In this document: positions 1 through 7,740 of the stretch, one piece after another | How the letters are laid out: each line of letters begins with the position of its first letter | Numbering within the stretch: position 1 is the first letter of the stretch | Origin: Streptacidiphilus carbonis | GTDB taxonomy: Bacteria > Actinomycetota > Actinomycetes > Streptomycetales > Streptomycetaceae | Direction of reading: 5' to 3' | Length of the DNA: 42,568 nucleotides | Assembly: GCF_000787775.1 (NCBI RefSeq) | Contig: NZ_BBPM01000002.1 | Location: 165,480-208,047, forward strand | Position numbers and translations under genes: made by a program | Notes under the pieces: generated by a model | Told to the model about the DNA's origin: nothing | Databases searched by the model: none | The model's input: only the letters and a program-made list of their open reading frames with translations

Positions 1-1
1 G

Positions 2-2278
2 GTAGCACCGGGACAGCAGGCCCCGCCGGCGGAGCGGCTGCCGGCCGCCGGGGCGCCGGCCGGCGCGACCCGGCCGGCCGAGGCGTGGCCGGGGAGCTGG
101 CAGCCGCTGGGGGCCCGCTTCCACATCGGCCCGGACGGCCGCCCCGGCACCAACTTCGCCCTCTGGGCGGCCGGGGCCGAGGCGGTGGAGCTCTGCCTCT
201 TCGACGAGGAGGACCGGGAGACCCGCTACCCGCTGCACGAGCAGACCTTCCAGACCTGGCACGGCCACCTGCCCGGGGTGCTGCCGGGACAGCGCTACGG
301 CTTCCGGGTGCACGGCCGCTGGGACCCCTGGACCGGCGCCCGCTGGAACCCGGCGAAGCTGCTGCTGGACCCGTACGCCCGAGCGGTCGACGGCACGTTC
401 CGGCTGCACGACGCCATGTACGGGCACGTCCGCGGCTGGCCCGAGCGCGAGGTCGCCGACACGGTCAGGGACAACCGCGACTCGGCCCCGTACATGCCCA
501 AGTCCGTGGTGGTCCACGATGACGACGACTGGTCCGACGACCGCCGGCCGAAGACCGCGTGGGCCGACACCGTCCTCTACGAACTGCACGTCAAGGGCTT
601 CACCCAGCGGCATCCCGGCATCCCCGAGGAGCTCCGGGGCACCTACGCGGGCCTGGCCCACCCGGCCGCGATCGAGCACCTGACCCGGCTCGGGGTGACC
701 GCCGTCGAACTGCTGCCGGTGCACCAGTTCGCCGACGAGGAGCATCTGCAGCGGCGCGGCGCCGGGAACTACTGGGGCTACAACTCCATCGCCTTCTTCG
801 CCCCGCACGCCGGCTACTCCGCGTCCGGCAGCAGGGGCCAGCAGGTCACCGAGTTCAAGCGGATGGTGCGGGCGCTGCACGCGGCCGGGATCGAGGTGAT
901 CCTGGACGTGGTCTACAACCACACCGCCGAGGGCGGCGAGGGCGGTCCCACCCTGTCGCTGCGCGGTGTCGACAACGCCGGCTACTACCGGCTGCAGCCG
1001 CACAACCGCCGGGCCTACGCCGACTTCACCGGCTGCGGCAACACCCTGGACAGCAACCAGCCGCAAGTGCTGCGGTTGATCACGGACTCGCTGCGGTACT
1101 GGGTGGCCGAGATGGGCGTGGACGGCTTCCGGTTCGACCTGGCCGCCGCGCTGGCCCGCTACCCGTTCGAGGTGTCGATGCTGGCGCCGTTCCTGTCCGC
1201 GGTGTCGCAGGACCCCCTGCTGAGCCGGGTGAAGCTGATCGCCGAGCCCTGGGACGTGGGTCTGGGCGGCTACCAGGTCGGCGGCTTCCCACCGCTGTGG
1301 ACGGAGTGGAACGACCGCTTCCGGGACACCGTCCGCGACTACTGGCGCGGCGCCCGGCCGGACGTCCGGGAGCTGGGCTACCGGCTGGCCGGCTCGTCCG
1401 ACCTCTACCAGCAGGGTGGGCGCCGGCCCTACGCCTCGGTGAACTTCGTCACCGCGCACGACGGCTTCACCCTCCGCGACCTGGTCTCCTACAACGGCAA
1501 GCACAACCAGGCCAACGGCGAGGACAACCGGGACGGCACCGACGACAACCGCTCCTGGAACTGCGGAGTGGAGGGCGAGACGGAATCGCCGCAGGTCAAC
1601 GCGTTGCGCCGACGGCAGCTGCGGAATCTCACGGCGACCCTGCTGCTCTCCACCGGGGTGCCCATGCTGGTGGCCGGCGACGAGATGGGGCGCACCCAGG
1701 GGGGCAACAACAACGCCTACTGCCAGGACAACCCGACCAGCTGGATGGACTGGTCGCTGCTGCGGGACCGCCCGGAGGGGACCGTGCCCGCCGGGGAGGC
1801 GGGCTGGCGGCCGCTGACCGATCTCACCGCGCGGTTGATCCGGCTGCGCCGGTCGCATCCGGTGCTGCGCCAGCGCGCGTTCTTCTCCGGGCGCCCGGCG
1901 CATCCCGGCGGGCTGCGCGACCTCACCTGGTTCACCGCGCGGGGGCGCGAGATGACCGAGGCCGACTGGTACACCCCCGGCGCCACCCTGGGGATGTACC
2001 TGGCCGGGGACGAGATGTCCGAGCGCGACCAGCTCGGCCGCGAGCTGACCGACGACAGCTTTCTGCTGCTGCTGCACGCCGACCACCGGCCGACCAAGTT
2101 CCTGCTGCCGGGGCCGCCCTGGGGCGAGGCGTACGAGGCGGTGGTCGACACCTCGCTGGAGGACCAGGCCGAGGCGCCCGGCCACCGCTACGAGGCGGGC
2201 ACCGGGCTCACCGTCCCCGGGCGGACACTGCTGCTGCTGCGGATCTGCGGGCCGTCCGAGCGGTCCGGAACGGATTGA
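2..2278 (+). CDS. glgX: Glycogen debranching enzyme GlgX, 5' end outside the window
   Basis: Isoamylase-type GH13 enzyme that hydrolyses alpha-1,6 branches of glycogen, probably acting on limit dextrins left by the phosphorylase GlgP encoded nearby. The frame is open from base 2, and residues such as GTNFALWA (N-terminal CBM48-like domain) are encoded before the first GTG at 185, so that GTG is an internal valine and the real start lies left of the window. Catalytic regions visible: DVVYNHTAEG, GFRFDLAAAL with the nucleophile Asp codon at 1136-1138, LIAEPWDVG with the acid/base Glu codon at 1244-1246, and FVTAHDGFTL with the third Asp. About 758 residues are visible, close to full length for the family. 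The stop codon sits inside the first of three 11-bp repeats at 2274-2306. Confidence 0.93.
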   Translation, partial: VAPGQQAPPAERLPAAGAPAGATRPAEAWPGSWQPLGARFHIGPDGRPGTNFALWAAGAEAVELCLFDEEDRETRYPLHEQTFQTWHGHLPGVLPGQRYGFRVHGRWDPWTGARWNPAKLLLDPYARAVDGTFRLHDAMYGHVRGWPEREVADTVRDNRDSAPYMPKSVVVHDDDDWSDDRRPKTAWADTVLYELHVKGFTQRHPGIPEELRGTYAGLAHPAAIEHLTRLGVTAVELLPVHQFADEEHLQRRGAGNYWGYNSIAFFAPHAGYSASGSRGQQVTEFKRMVRALHAAGIEVILDVVYNHTAEGGEGGPTLSLRGVDNAGYYRLQPHNRRAYADFTGCGNTLDSNQPQVLRLITDSLRYWVAEMGVDGFRFDLAAALARYPFEVSMLAPFLSAVSQDPLLSRVKLIAEPWDVGLGGYQVGGFPPLWTEWNDRFRDTVRDYWRGARPDVRELGYRLAGSSDLYQQGGRRPYASVNFVTAHDGFTLRDLVSYNGKHNQANGEDNRDGTDDNRSWNCGVEGETESPQVNALRRRQLRNLTATLLLSTGVPMLVAGDEMGRTQGGNNNAYCQDNPTSWMDWSLLRDRPEGTVPAGEAGWRPLTDLTARLIRLRRSHPVLRQRAFFSGRPAHPGGLRDLTWFTARGREMTEADWYTPGATLGMYLAGDEMSERDQLGRELTDDSFLLLLHADHRPTKFLLPGPPWGEAYEAVVDTSLEDQAEAPGHRYEAGTGLTVPGRTLLLLRICGPSERSGTD

Positions 2279-2306
2279 TCCCGCACTGATCCCGTATTGA
2301 TCCTGC
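2274..2306. repeat. Three tandem 11-bp direct repeats in front of the sigma gene
   Basis: The units are attgatcccgc (2274-2284), actgatcccgt (2285-2295) and attgatcctgc (2296-2306). They start across the glgX stop codon and end just upstream of the sigma factor. An 11-bp period places each copy on nearly the same face of the helix, so a regulator-binding role is possible, but no known motif was recognised. Confidence 0.6.
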
Positions 2307-2348
2307 CGGAGCTTGAACCCTTCCCGCAGGTGGTGCGTACTGGAAGGC

Positions 2349-2882
2349 GTGGACCACTCGCAGGCGCGCGACTCGGAGTTCGTGCGCTCCCTCTACTCCC
2401 GGTACGGGCGCTCGGTGCTCGGCCGGGTGCTGGGGCTGGTCCACGGCGACTACCAGCGGGCGGAGGACATCGTGCAGGAGACCTTCCTGCGCGCCTGGCA
2501 GCACCAGGACTCGCTCGACCCGGACCGGGCCGGGCCCTGGCTGCACACCGTCGCCCACAACCTGGTGGTCTCCGCCTACCGGAAGATCAAGGCCCGGCCG
2601 GCCGAGTCGCCCTTACCTGAGGACGAGGGCGGCGAGTGGGCCAAGGGCGACGGGGACCTGGAACTCGACCGGATGCTGGAGCGCTGGCAGATGCTGGAGG
2701 CCATGCGCGGTCTGCGTCCCGAGCACCGGGCCGTGCTCATCGAGGTCTACTACCTGCGCCGCACCGTGGCTGAGACGGCGGAGCACCTGGGGGTGCCGGT
2801 CGGCACCGTCAAATCGCGCTGTTACTACGGGCTGCGGGCCCTGCGGAACGTACTGGAGGAGAGAGGGGTGACATCCCGATGA
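2349..2882 (+). CDS. Sigma-70 family (ECF-type) RNA polymerase sigma factor
   Basis: Directs RNA polymerase to a small regulon and is presumably held inactive by the anti-sigma factor encoded by the next gene. About 177 residues from this start, the usual size for a two-domain sigma. Region 2 is seen as YGRSVLGRVLG...RAEDIVQETFLRAW, followed by GPWLHTVAHNLVVSAYRK; region 4 as LRPEHRAVLIEVYYL...ETAEHLGVPVGTVKSRCYYGLRALR with a helix-turn-helix. The start is uncertain: GTG at 2349 gives the typical short N-terminus, while TTG at 2313 would add 12 residues; neither has a good ribosome-binding site. The stop overlaps the start of the anti-sigma gene (ATGA), so the pair is translationally coupled. 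The signal sensed cannot be read from the sequence. Confidence 0.88.
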   Translation: MDHSQARDSEFVRSLYSRYGRSVLGRVLGLVHGDYQRAEDIVQETFLRAWQHQDSLDPDRAGPWLHTVAHNLVVSAYRKIKARPAESPLPEDEGGEWAKGDGDLELDRMLERWQMLEAMRGLRPEHRAVLIEVYYLRRTVAETAEHLGVPVGTVKSRCYYGLRALRNVLEERGVTSR

Positions 2883-3595
2883 CGACGCCGTGTCAGGAGA
2901 GCGTCTCGCTCGGCGCTTATCTGCTCGGGGCCCTCGAACCCGAGGAGCGCAGGGCGCTGGAGCAGCACATCGCCGGCTGCGAGCACTGCCGTGCCGAACT
3001 GGTGGAGCTGGCCCCGCTGCCGGGGCTGATGCGGCACACCGCGTTCGACGAACTGCCGGAGTCGGCGCAGGTCGCCGAGTCGCTGAGCCCGGCGCGGGAG
3101 CAGCGGGAGCCGCACGGGCAGACCGGTTCGGCGGAGTTGCGGCCGCTGCCGGTCCCGGCCCAGCACCGCCGGCGCAACCGGGGGCGTGCGGCCCTGGCCG
3201 CAGGCCTCGCGCTGGCGGCGTGCGCCGCGGGCGTGGGTGTGTACGCGGCGGTGGACCACGGCAGCGGCGGCAGGGCGACGCCGACCGTGCAGGCCGCGGC
3301 GACCTGGGGCGCGACCGACCCGACCACGCATGTGTCGGCGACCGCCGCGCTCTTCCCGGAGGCCTGGGGCACCCAGTTCGAGCTGAAGCTGGGCGGGCTG
3401 CCGACCGACATCACCTGCCACCTGGTGGTGCACGGGAAGGGCGGGCTCAGCGAGACCGCCGGCACCTGGGGTTCGGGCTACGCGCCGGCGGCCCAGGTAC
3501 CCGCGTCCACCTCGATCAGCCCCGCGCAGATAACCGGCCTGGACGTGGTGGACGGAACCGGGACGCTGCTGGTGCACCTGCCCGCCGGGCAGTGA
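2879..3595 (+). CDS. Membrane-anchored zinc-finger anti-sigma factor
   Basis: Likely sequesters the sigma factor encoded just upstream at the membrane. The N-terminal ~40 residues hold the ZAS motif His30-x3-Cys34-x2-Cys37 (HIAGCEHC), the hallmark of zinc-binding anti-sigma domains. A Pro/Arg-rich stretch follows, then one hydrophobic segment at about residues 103-125 (AALAAGLALAACAAGVGVYAAV), and a ~110-residue outer domain that resembles the extracytoplasmic part of other streptomycete anti-sigma proteins (EAWGTQFELKLGGLP...CHLVVHGKGG). The 4-bp ATGA overlap with the sigma gene implies tightly matched synthesis. A strong hairpin follows 10 bp after the stop. Whether the zinc site is redox-active, as in RsrA, or structural is unknown. 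Confidence 0.88.
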   Translation: MTTPCQESVSLGAYLLGALEPEERRALEQHIAGCEHCRAELVELAPLPGLMRHTAFDELPESAQVAESLSPAREQREPHGQTGSAELRPLPVPAQHRRRNRGRAALAAGLALAACAAGVGVYAAVDHGSGGRATPTVQAAATWGATDPTTHVSATAALFPEAWGTQFELKLGGLPTDITCHLVVHGKGGLSETAGTWGSGYAPAAQVPASTSISPAQITGLDVVDGTGTLLVHLPAGQ

Positions 3596-3604
3596 CCTGA
3601 AGGG

Positions 3605-3640
3605 CCGTCGAACTCCCCTGGCGGCAGGGGAGTTCGACGG
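3605..3640 (+). terminator. Perfect 16-bp hairpin terminator after the anti-sigma gene
   Basis: Arms 3605-3620 and 3625-3640 are perfectly complementary around a gcgg loop. There is no T-run, as is common for terminators in high-G+C actinobacteria. It closes the sigma/anti-sigma unit and insulates the following ABC promoter. Confidence 0.85.
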
Positions 3641-3713
3641 CTGTCCGGACGGCGCGGCGGACCGGTGGGCGACCGGGCGGGCCCGGCGTACCCCGGTAAA
3701 AACCAGATGAGGA

Positions 3714-3736
3714 TTGTCAGTGGTGGGCCGTACGCT
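3714..3736 (+). promoter_or_regulatory. RecA-NDp (PafBC-type) DNA-damage promoter for the ABC exporter
   Basis: The sequence reads TTGTCAGTG (3714-3722), 8 bp (3723-3730), then TACGCT (3731-3736). This matches the mycobacterial RecA/LexA-independent damage promoter consensus TTGTCRGTG-N8-TAnnnT, recognised with the help of PafBC. The gap between the TTGTCA element and the -10 is too short for an ordinary sigma-70 promoter, which argues for the special class. The -10 ends 8 bp before the ATG at 3745, so the transcript may be leaderless. The motif match is seen directly; damage induction is inferred. Confidence 0.72.
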
Positions 3737-3744
3737 CACACACG

Positions 3745-5652
3745 ATGTCCAGTGCCTCCTCCCCCGTGCCCCAACCGCAGGCGCCACCAGCGCCGTCGCT
3801 ACCGGAATCCACAGCTCCGGCCACCCCGGACGCCGACAGACCGGACCCTGCCGCCATGACCGAGCCGCCCACGCCCGCCCACTCACCCAAGCGTTCGACC
3901 GTGCGCTCACTGCTGCGCATCTGGCCGTACGCCCGCCCGATCCGCTGGTACCTGGCCGGCTCGACCGCCTCGGCGATGGTGGCCTCACTGGCCGGCCTGC
4001 TGATCCCGCTCGTACTGAAGCAGATCGTGGACGGACCGGTGTCGAAGCACGACTCGTCCGGACTGTGGTGGCCCGCCGCGCTGCTGCTGGTCCTCGGGCT
4101 GGCCGAGGCGCTGTTCTTCGGGCTGCGCCGGTGGATGCTGGCCAGGCCGCTCTCCGGGGTCGAGCGCACCATGCGGGCCGACCTCTACGCCCGGCTGCAG
4201 CGGCTGCCGGTGACCTTCCACGACCGCTGGGCCTCCGGGCAGCTGCTGTCCAGGGCCACCTCGGACATGTTCACCATCCGGCTCTTCCTGGCCTTCCCGC
4301 TGGTGTTCCTGATCGTCAACTCGATGGTCTTCCTGGTCGGGATCGCCATCATGTTCGCCCTCGACTGGCAGCTCGCGGTGATCGCGGTGCTTCCGGCCGC
4401 ACCGCTGATCATGCTGTGCTCCTACTTCGAGCGGCGCTACTCGGCCGCGGCCCGGCTCGCCCAGGACCAGAACGGCGACCTGGCCACCATCGTCGAGGAG
4501 TCGGTGCTGGGCATCCGCATCCTCAAGGCCTTCGGCCGGCACCGGACCATGGCCCAGCGCTTCCGCGCCCAGGCCCGTGAGCTCCGGGGCACCGAGCTGA
4601 ACAAGGCCCGGCTGCTGGCCAACCTGTGGGCGGTCATCGTCGGCCTGCCCGAGCTGGCGCTGGGCACCGCGCTGGCGGTGGGCGTGGTCCAGGTCGCCCA
4701 CGACACCACCACGGCGGGGACGCTGGTGGCCTTCCTCTCCACCGCGCTGGCGCTGCGCTGGCCGGTGGAGTCGCTGGGCTGGCTGCTGGCCTACAGCAAC
4801 GAGGCGGCGACGGCCACGGACCGCTTCTTCGAGGTGCTGGACGCCCCGCTCGCCGATGCGGACGACGTCGTCACGGCCACCGGTCCCGACTCCCGTCCCG
4901 ACTCCGACATACGCGACGGCATCCGCTTCGAGGGCGTGCGCTTCCGCTACCCGGACGCGCCGGCCGACACCCCGGACCTGCTCCAGGGCGTGGACCTGCA
5001 CATCCGCCACGGCGAGACGATGGCGCTGGTGGGCACTACCGGCAGCGGCAAGACCAGCATGACGGCGCTGCTCCCCCGGCTCTACGACCCGAGCGCCGGC
5101 CGGATCACCCTGGACGGCGCCGACATCACCGCGCTGTCCAGGGGCAGGCTGCGCGAGCTGGTCTCGGTGGCGTTCGAGGAGCCCACCCTGTTCTCCGCCT
5201 CGGTGCGGGAGAACGTGCTGATGGGAGCCCCGGACGCGGACGACGCGGCGCTGCAGCGGGCGCTGGACGTCGCCCAGGCGCAGTTCGTCAGAGCGCTCCC
5301 GCAGGGTGTCGACACCCAGGTCGGCGAGCAGGGACTGAGCCTGTCCGGCGGCCAGCGGCAGCGGCTGGCGCTGGCGCGCGCGGTGGTCGGCGCACCCGAC
5401 TTCCTGGTGCTGGACGACCCGCTGTCGGCGCTGGACGTGCACACCGAGGCACTGGTGGAGCAGGCCCTGCGGCGGGTGCTGGCCGGCACCACGGCCCTGG
5501 TCGTGGCCCACCGGCCGAGCACGGTGCTGCTCGCCGACCGGGTCGCGATGCTGGTCGACGGGCGGATCGCGGCCGTCGGCACGCACCACGAGCTGCTGGA
5601 GACCTCGCCCGCCTACCGCGAGCTGATGTCCGGTGAGCGGGTGCCGGCATGA
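3745..5652 (+). CDS. ABC exporter subunit with degenerate ATP site (TMD-NBD fusion)
   Basis: First half of a predicted heterodimeric type IV ABC exporter; 635 residues. A Pro/Ala-rich ~55-residue cytoplasmic tail precedes a six-helix transmembrane domain (about residues 60-350) and a nucleotide-binding domain (about 395-630). Walker A is GTTGSGKTS with Lys436, signature LSGGQ is intact at 533-537, and the H-loop is VVAHRPS. Two key residues are altered: the Q-loop position is Glu478 (AFEEPTLF) and the catalytic glutamate after Walker B is Asp558 (FLVLDDPLSALD). Its partner has the complementary pattern. The start ATG has no good ribosome-binding site but lies 8 bp after a -10 element. The last 4 bp overlap the next gene (ATGA). 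The substrate is unknown; lipids, peptides or drugs are all possible. Confidence 0.9.
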   Translation: MSSASSPVPQPQAPPAPSLPESTAPATPDADRPDPAAMTEPPTPAHSPKRSTVRSLLRIWPYARPIRWYLAGSTASAMVASLAGLLIPLVLKQIVDGPVSKHDSSGLWWPAALLLVLGLAEALFFGLRRWMLARPLSGVERTMRADLYARLQRLPVTFHDRWASGQLLSRATSDMFTIRLFLAFPLVFLIVNSMVFLVGIAIMFALDWQLAVIAVLPAAPLIMLCSYFERRYSAAARLAQDQNGDLATIVEESVLGIRILKAFGRHRTMAQRFRAQARELRGTELNKARLLANLWAVIVGLPELALGTALAVGVVQVAHDTTTAGTLVAFLSTALALRWPVESLGWLLAYSNEAATATDRFFEVLDAPLADADDVVTATGPDSRPDSDIRDGIRFEGVRFRYPDAPADTPDLLQGVDLHIRHGETMALVGTTGSGKTSMTALLPRLYDPSAGRITLDGADITALSRGRLRELVSVAFEEPTLFSASVRENVLMGAPDADDAALQRALDVAQAQFVRALPQGVDTQVGEQGLSLSGGQRQRLALARAVVGAPDFLVLDDPLSALDVHTEALVEQALRRVLAGTTALVVAHRPSTVLLADRVAMLVDGRIAAVGTHHELLETSPAYRELMSGERVPA

Positions 5653-7622
5653 ACGACACCGGCACCGTCCTCGCCGGACCCCGACCGACCGCCCGCCATT
5701 CCAACGATCCGGAGGCCGCAGTGGAAGCGGAGACGCTCGACGAAGCCACCCTCGTCGAGGAGCAGGAGCAGCTGTCGGGCGCGGACCAGCCCCTGACCGA
5801 GCCCGAGCCGCCCGCGGCCGTCGCCGAGGGCGAGGACATCCCGGTCCCGCCGGGCGCGCCCCGGGCGCTGCTGCGCTCGCTGATGGGTCCGCACCGCAAG
5901 CGGATCGTGCTCGCGGTGCTGATGATCGTGTTCCAGCAGGCCGCCCTGCAGGTGGGTCCGCTGCTGGTGTCCGTCGCCATCGACCGGGGCATCCCGGCAC
6001 TGCGCGGCCACGACGCCGGGCCGCTGATCGCCGTCACCGCCGGGTACCTGGGCTGCGCCGCCGTGGCGACGCTGCTGCAGCGCTGGTTCATCAGGCTGTC
6101 CGGGCTGATCAACCAGGACATCCTGCTGGACATGCGCCGGCGCATCTTCCGCCATGCCCAGCTGCTCAGCCTGGACTTCCACGAGCGCTACACCTCGGGC
6201 CGGATCATCTCCCGGGCCACCAGCGATGTGGACGCCGTGCGGGAGCTGCTCAACGAGGGCCTGCAGGAACTGCTCTCGGTGGCCCTGCAGATCGTCTACA
6301 TCAGCGGCCTGCTGCTGGTCCTCGACTGGCGGCTGGGGCTGGTGTCGGTCGCCTCGGCCGTCCCGGTCTTCCTGCTGCAGCGCTCCTACCGGCTCCGTTC
6401 CAAGAACATCTACCGGCGCTCCAGGACCGCCGTGGCCACGGTGATCGTCCGCTTCACCGAGACCATGAACGGCATCCGCCCGGTCCAGGCGTTCCGCCGC
6501 GAGGAGGCCAACGACGCCTCCTTCGGCGTGCCCAACGCCGAGTACGCGAAGTCCAACGCCGACAGCATGATCTCGATGGCGCGCTTCGTCTGCTCGGCCC
6601 GGGTCACCGCCAATGTGTGGATCATCGGTGTGGTGCTCTGGGGCGCCTACCTGGTCGCCGGCCGGGAGCTGGAACTCGGTGTGCTGGCCGCCTTCGTGCT
6701 GTACCTGCGGCGGCTGTTCGACCCGATCGACCAGCTGGCGATGTTCGTCAACGGCTACCAGTCGGCGGCGGCGGCCCTGGAGAAGATCGCGGGCCTGCTG
6801 GCCCATGAGCCCTCGGTGCCGGAGCCGGTCGAGGCGGTTCCGCTGCCGGAGACTCCGGAGCACGCCCGCCCGGGCGCCACCACCGGCGGCCGCGAGATCC
6901 TCTTCGACCGGGTCGGCTTCTCCTACCGGACCGGCAAGCAGGTGCTCCCGGAGTTCTCGCTGCGGATACCGGCCGGCCAGAGCGTCGCCGTCGTCGGTGC
7001 CACCGGCGCCGGCAAGTCGACGCTGGCCAAACTGCTGGCCCGGTTCTACGACCCGACCGGCGGCCGGGTGCTGCTGGACGGCGTGGACCTGCGCGAGCTG
7101 GCCACGGCGGAGCTGCGCAAGGGCGTGGTGATGGTGACTCAGGAATCCTTCCTGTTCTCCGGGACGGTCGCCGACAACATCGCCGTCGGACGCCCCGGCG
7201 CCGGTCGCGAGGAGGTCGAGGCGGCGGCCAGGGCGATCGGCGCGCACGGCTTCATCAGCGAGCTGCCCGAGGGGTACGACACCGACGTGCGCAAGCGCGG
7301 CGGCCGCATCTCGGCAGGCCAGCGCCAGTTGGTGGCCTTCGCCCGGGCCCTGCTCGCCGACCCGGCGGTGCTGATCCTGGACGAGGCGACCTCCTCCCTG
7401 GACGTCCCCGGCGAACGCGCCGTCCAGGAGGCCATGCGCACCGTGCTGGCCGGCCGCACCGCCGTGATCATCGCCCACCGGCTCTCCACCGTGGAGATCG
7501 CCGACCGGGTCCTGGTCATGGAACAGGGCCGCATCGTCGAGGACGGCACCCCCACCGACCTCATCGCCGGCACCGGCCGCTTCAGCCGACTCCACGAGGC
7601 CTGGCGCGACAGTCTGGTCTGA
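5649..7622 (+). CDS. ABC exporter subunit with catalytic glutamate but altered signature motif
   Basis: Second half of the exporter, 657 residues, translationally coupled to the first gene. An acidic ~75-residue N-terminal tail comes before the six-helix membrane domain and a nucleotide-binding domain starting near residue 415. Walker A GATGAGKST has Lys456, the Q-loop is normal (VMVTQESFLFSG), Walker B keeps the catalytic glutamate (LILDEATSSLD, Glu579), the H-loop is IIAHRLS, but the signature is ISAGQ (554-558) instead of LSGGQ. Pairing this Walker site with the intact LSGGQ of the partner gives one competent ATPase site; the reverse pairing gives a degenerate site, as in BmrCD or TM287/288. 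A 15-bp hairpin follows the stop. Confidence 0.9.
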   Translation: MNDTGTVLAGPRPTARHSNDPEAAVEAETLDEATLVEEQEQLSGADQPLTEPEPPAAVAEGEDIPVPPGAPRALLRSLMGPHRKRIVLAVLMIVFQQAALQVGPLLVSVAIDRGIPALRGHDAGPLIAVTAGYLGCAAVATLLQRWFIRLSGLINQDILLDMRRRIFRHAQLLSLDFHERYTSGRIISRATSDVDAVRELLNEGLQELLSVALQIVYISGLLLVLDWRLGLVSVASAVPVFLLQRSYRLRSKNIYRRSRTAVATVIVRFTETMNGIRPVQAFRREEANDASFGVPNAEYAKSNADSMISMARFVCSARVTANVWIIGVVLWGAYLVAGRELELGVLAAFVLYLRRLFDPIDQLAMFVNGYQSAAAALEKIAGLLAHEPSVPEPVEAVPLPETPEHARPGATTGGREILFDRVGFSYRTGKQVLPEFSLRIPAGQSVAVVGATGAGKSTLAKLLARFYDPTGGRVLLDGVDLRELATAELRKGVVMVTQESFLFSGTVADNIAVGRPGAGREEVEAAARAIGAHGFISELPEGYDTDVRKRGGRISAGQRQLVAFARALLADPAVLILDEATSSLDVPGERAVQEAMRTVLAGRTAVIIAHRLSTVEIADRVLVMEQGRIVEDGTPTDLIAGTGRFSRLHEAWRDSLV

Positions 7623-7648
7623 CCGGTCCCGTGATCGCGGCAAGCAGT

Positions 7649-7682
7649 GCGCACCCCCCGGCCGAACGGCCGGGGGGTGCGC
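7649..7682. terminator. Bidirectional terminator between the ABC genes and glgP
   Basis: A perfect 15-bp inverted repeat (7649-7663 and 7668-7682) with a gaac loop lies between the convergent ABC gene (stop at 7622) and glgP (stop at 7741). It can act on transcripts from both sides. Confidence 0.85.
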
Positions 7683-7740
7683 TTCGGGCCCCCGGCTCGG
7701 CGCGCACCCGCGCCGGAGGCCCGTACCTGCTGACGTCCGA

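Noticed and set aside
3985-6000. 671-codon open frame on the minus strand
   Set aside because: It lies antisense to two clear ABC transporter genes; its composition (Arg/Gly/Gln/Ala runs) is the mirror of G+C-biased coding on the other strand.
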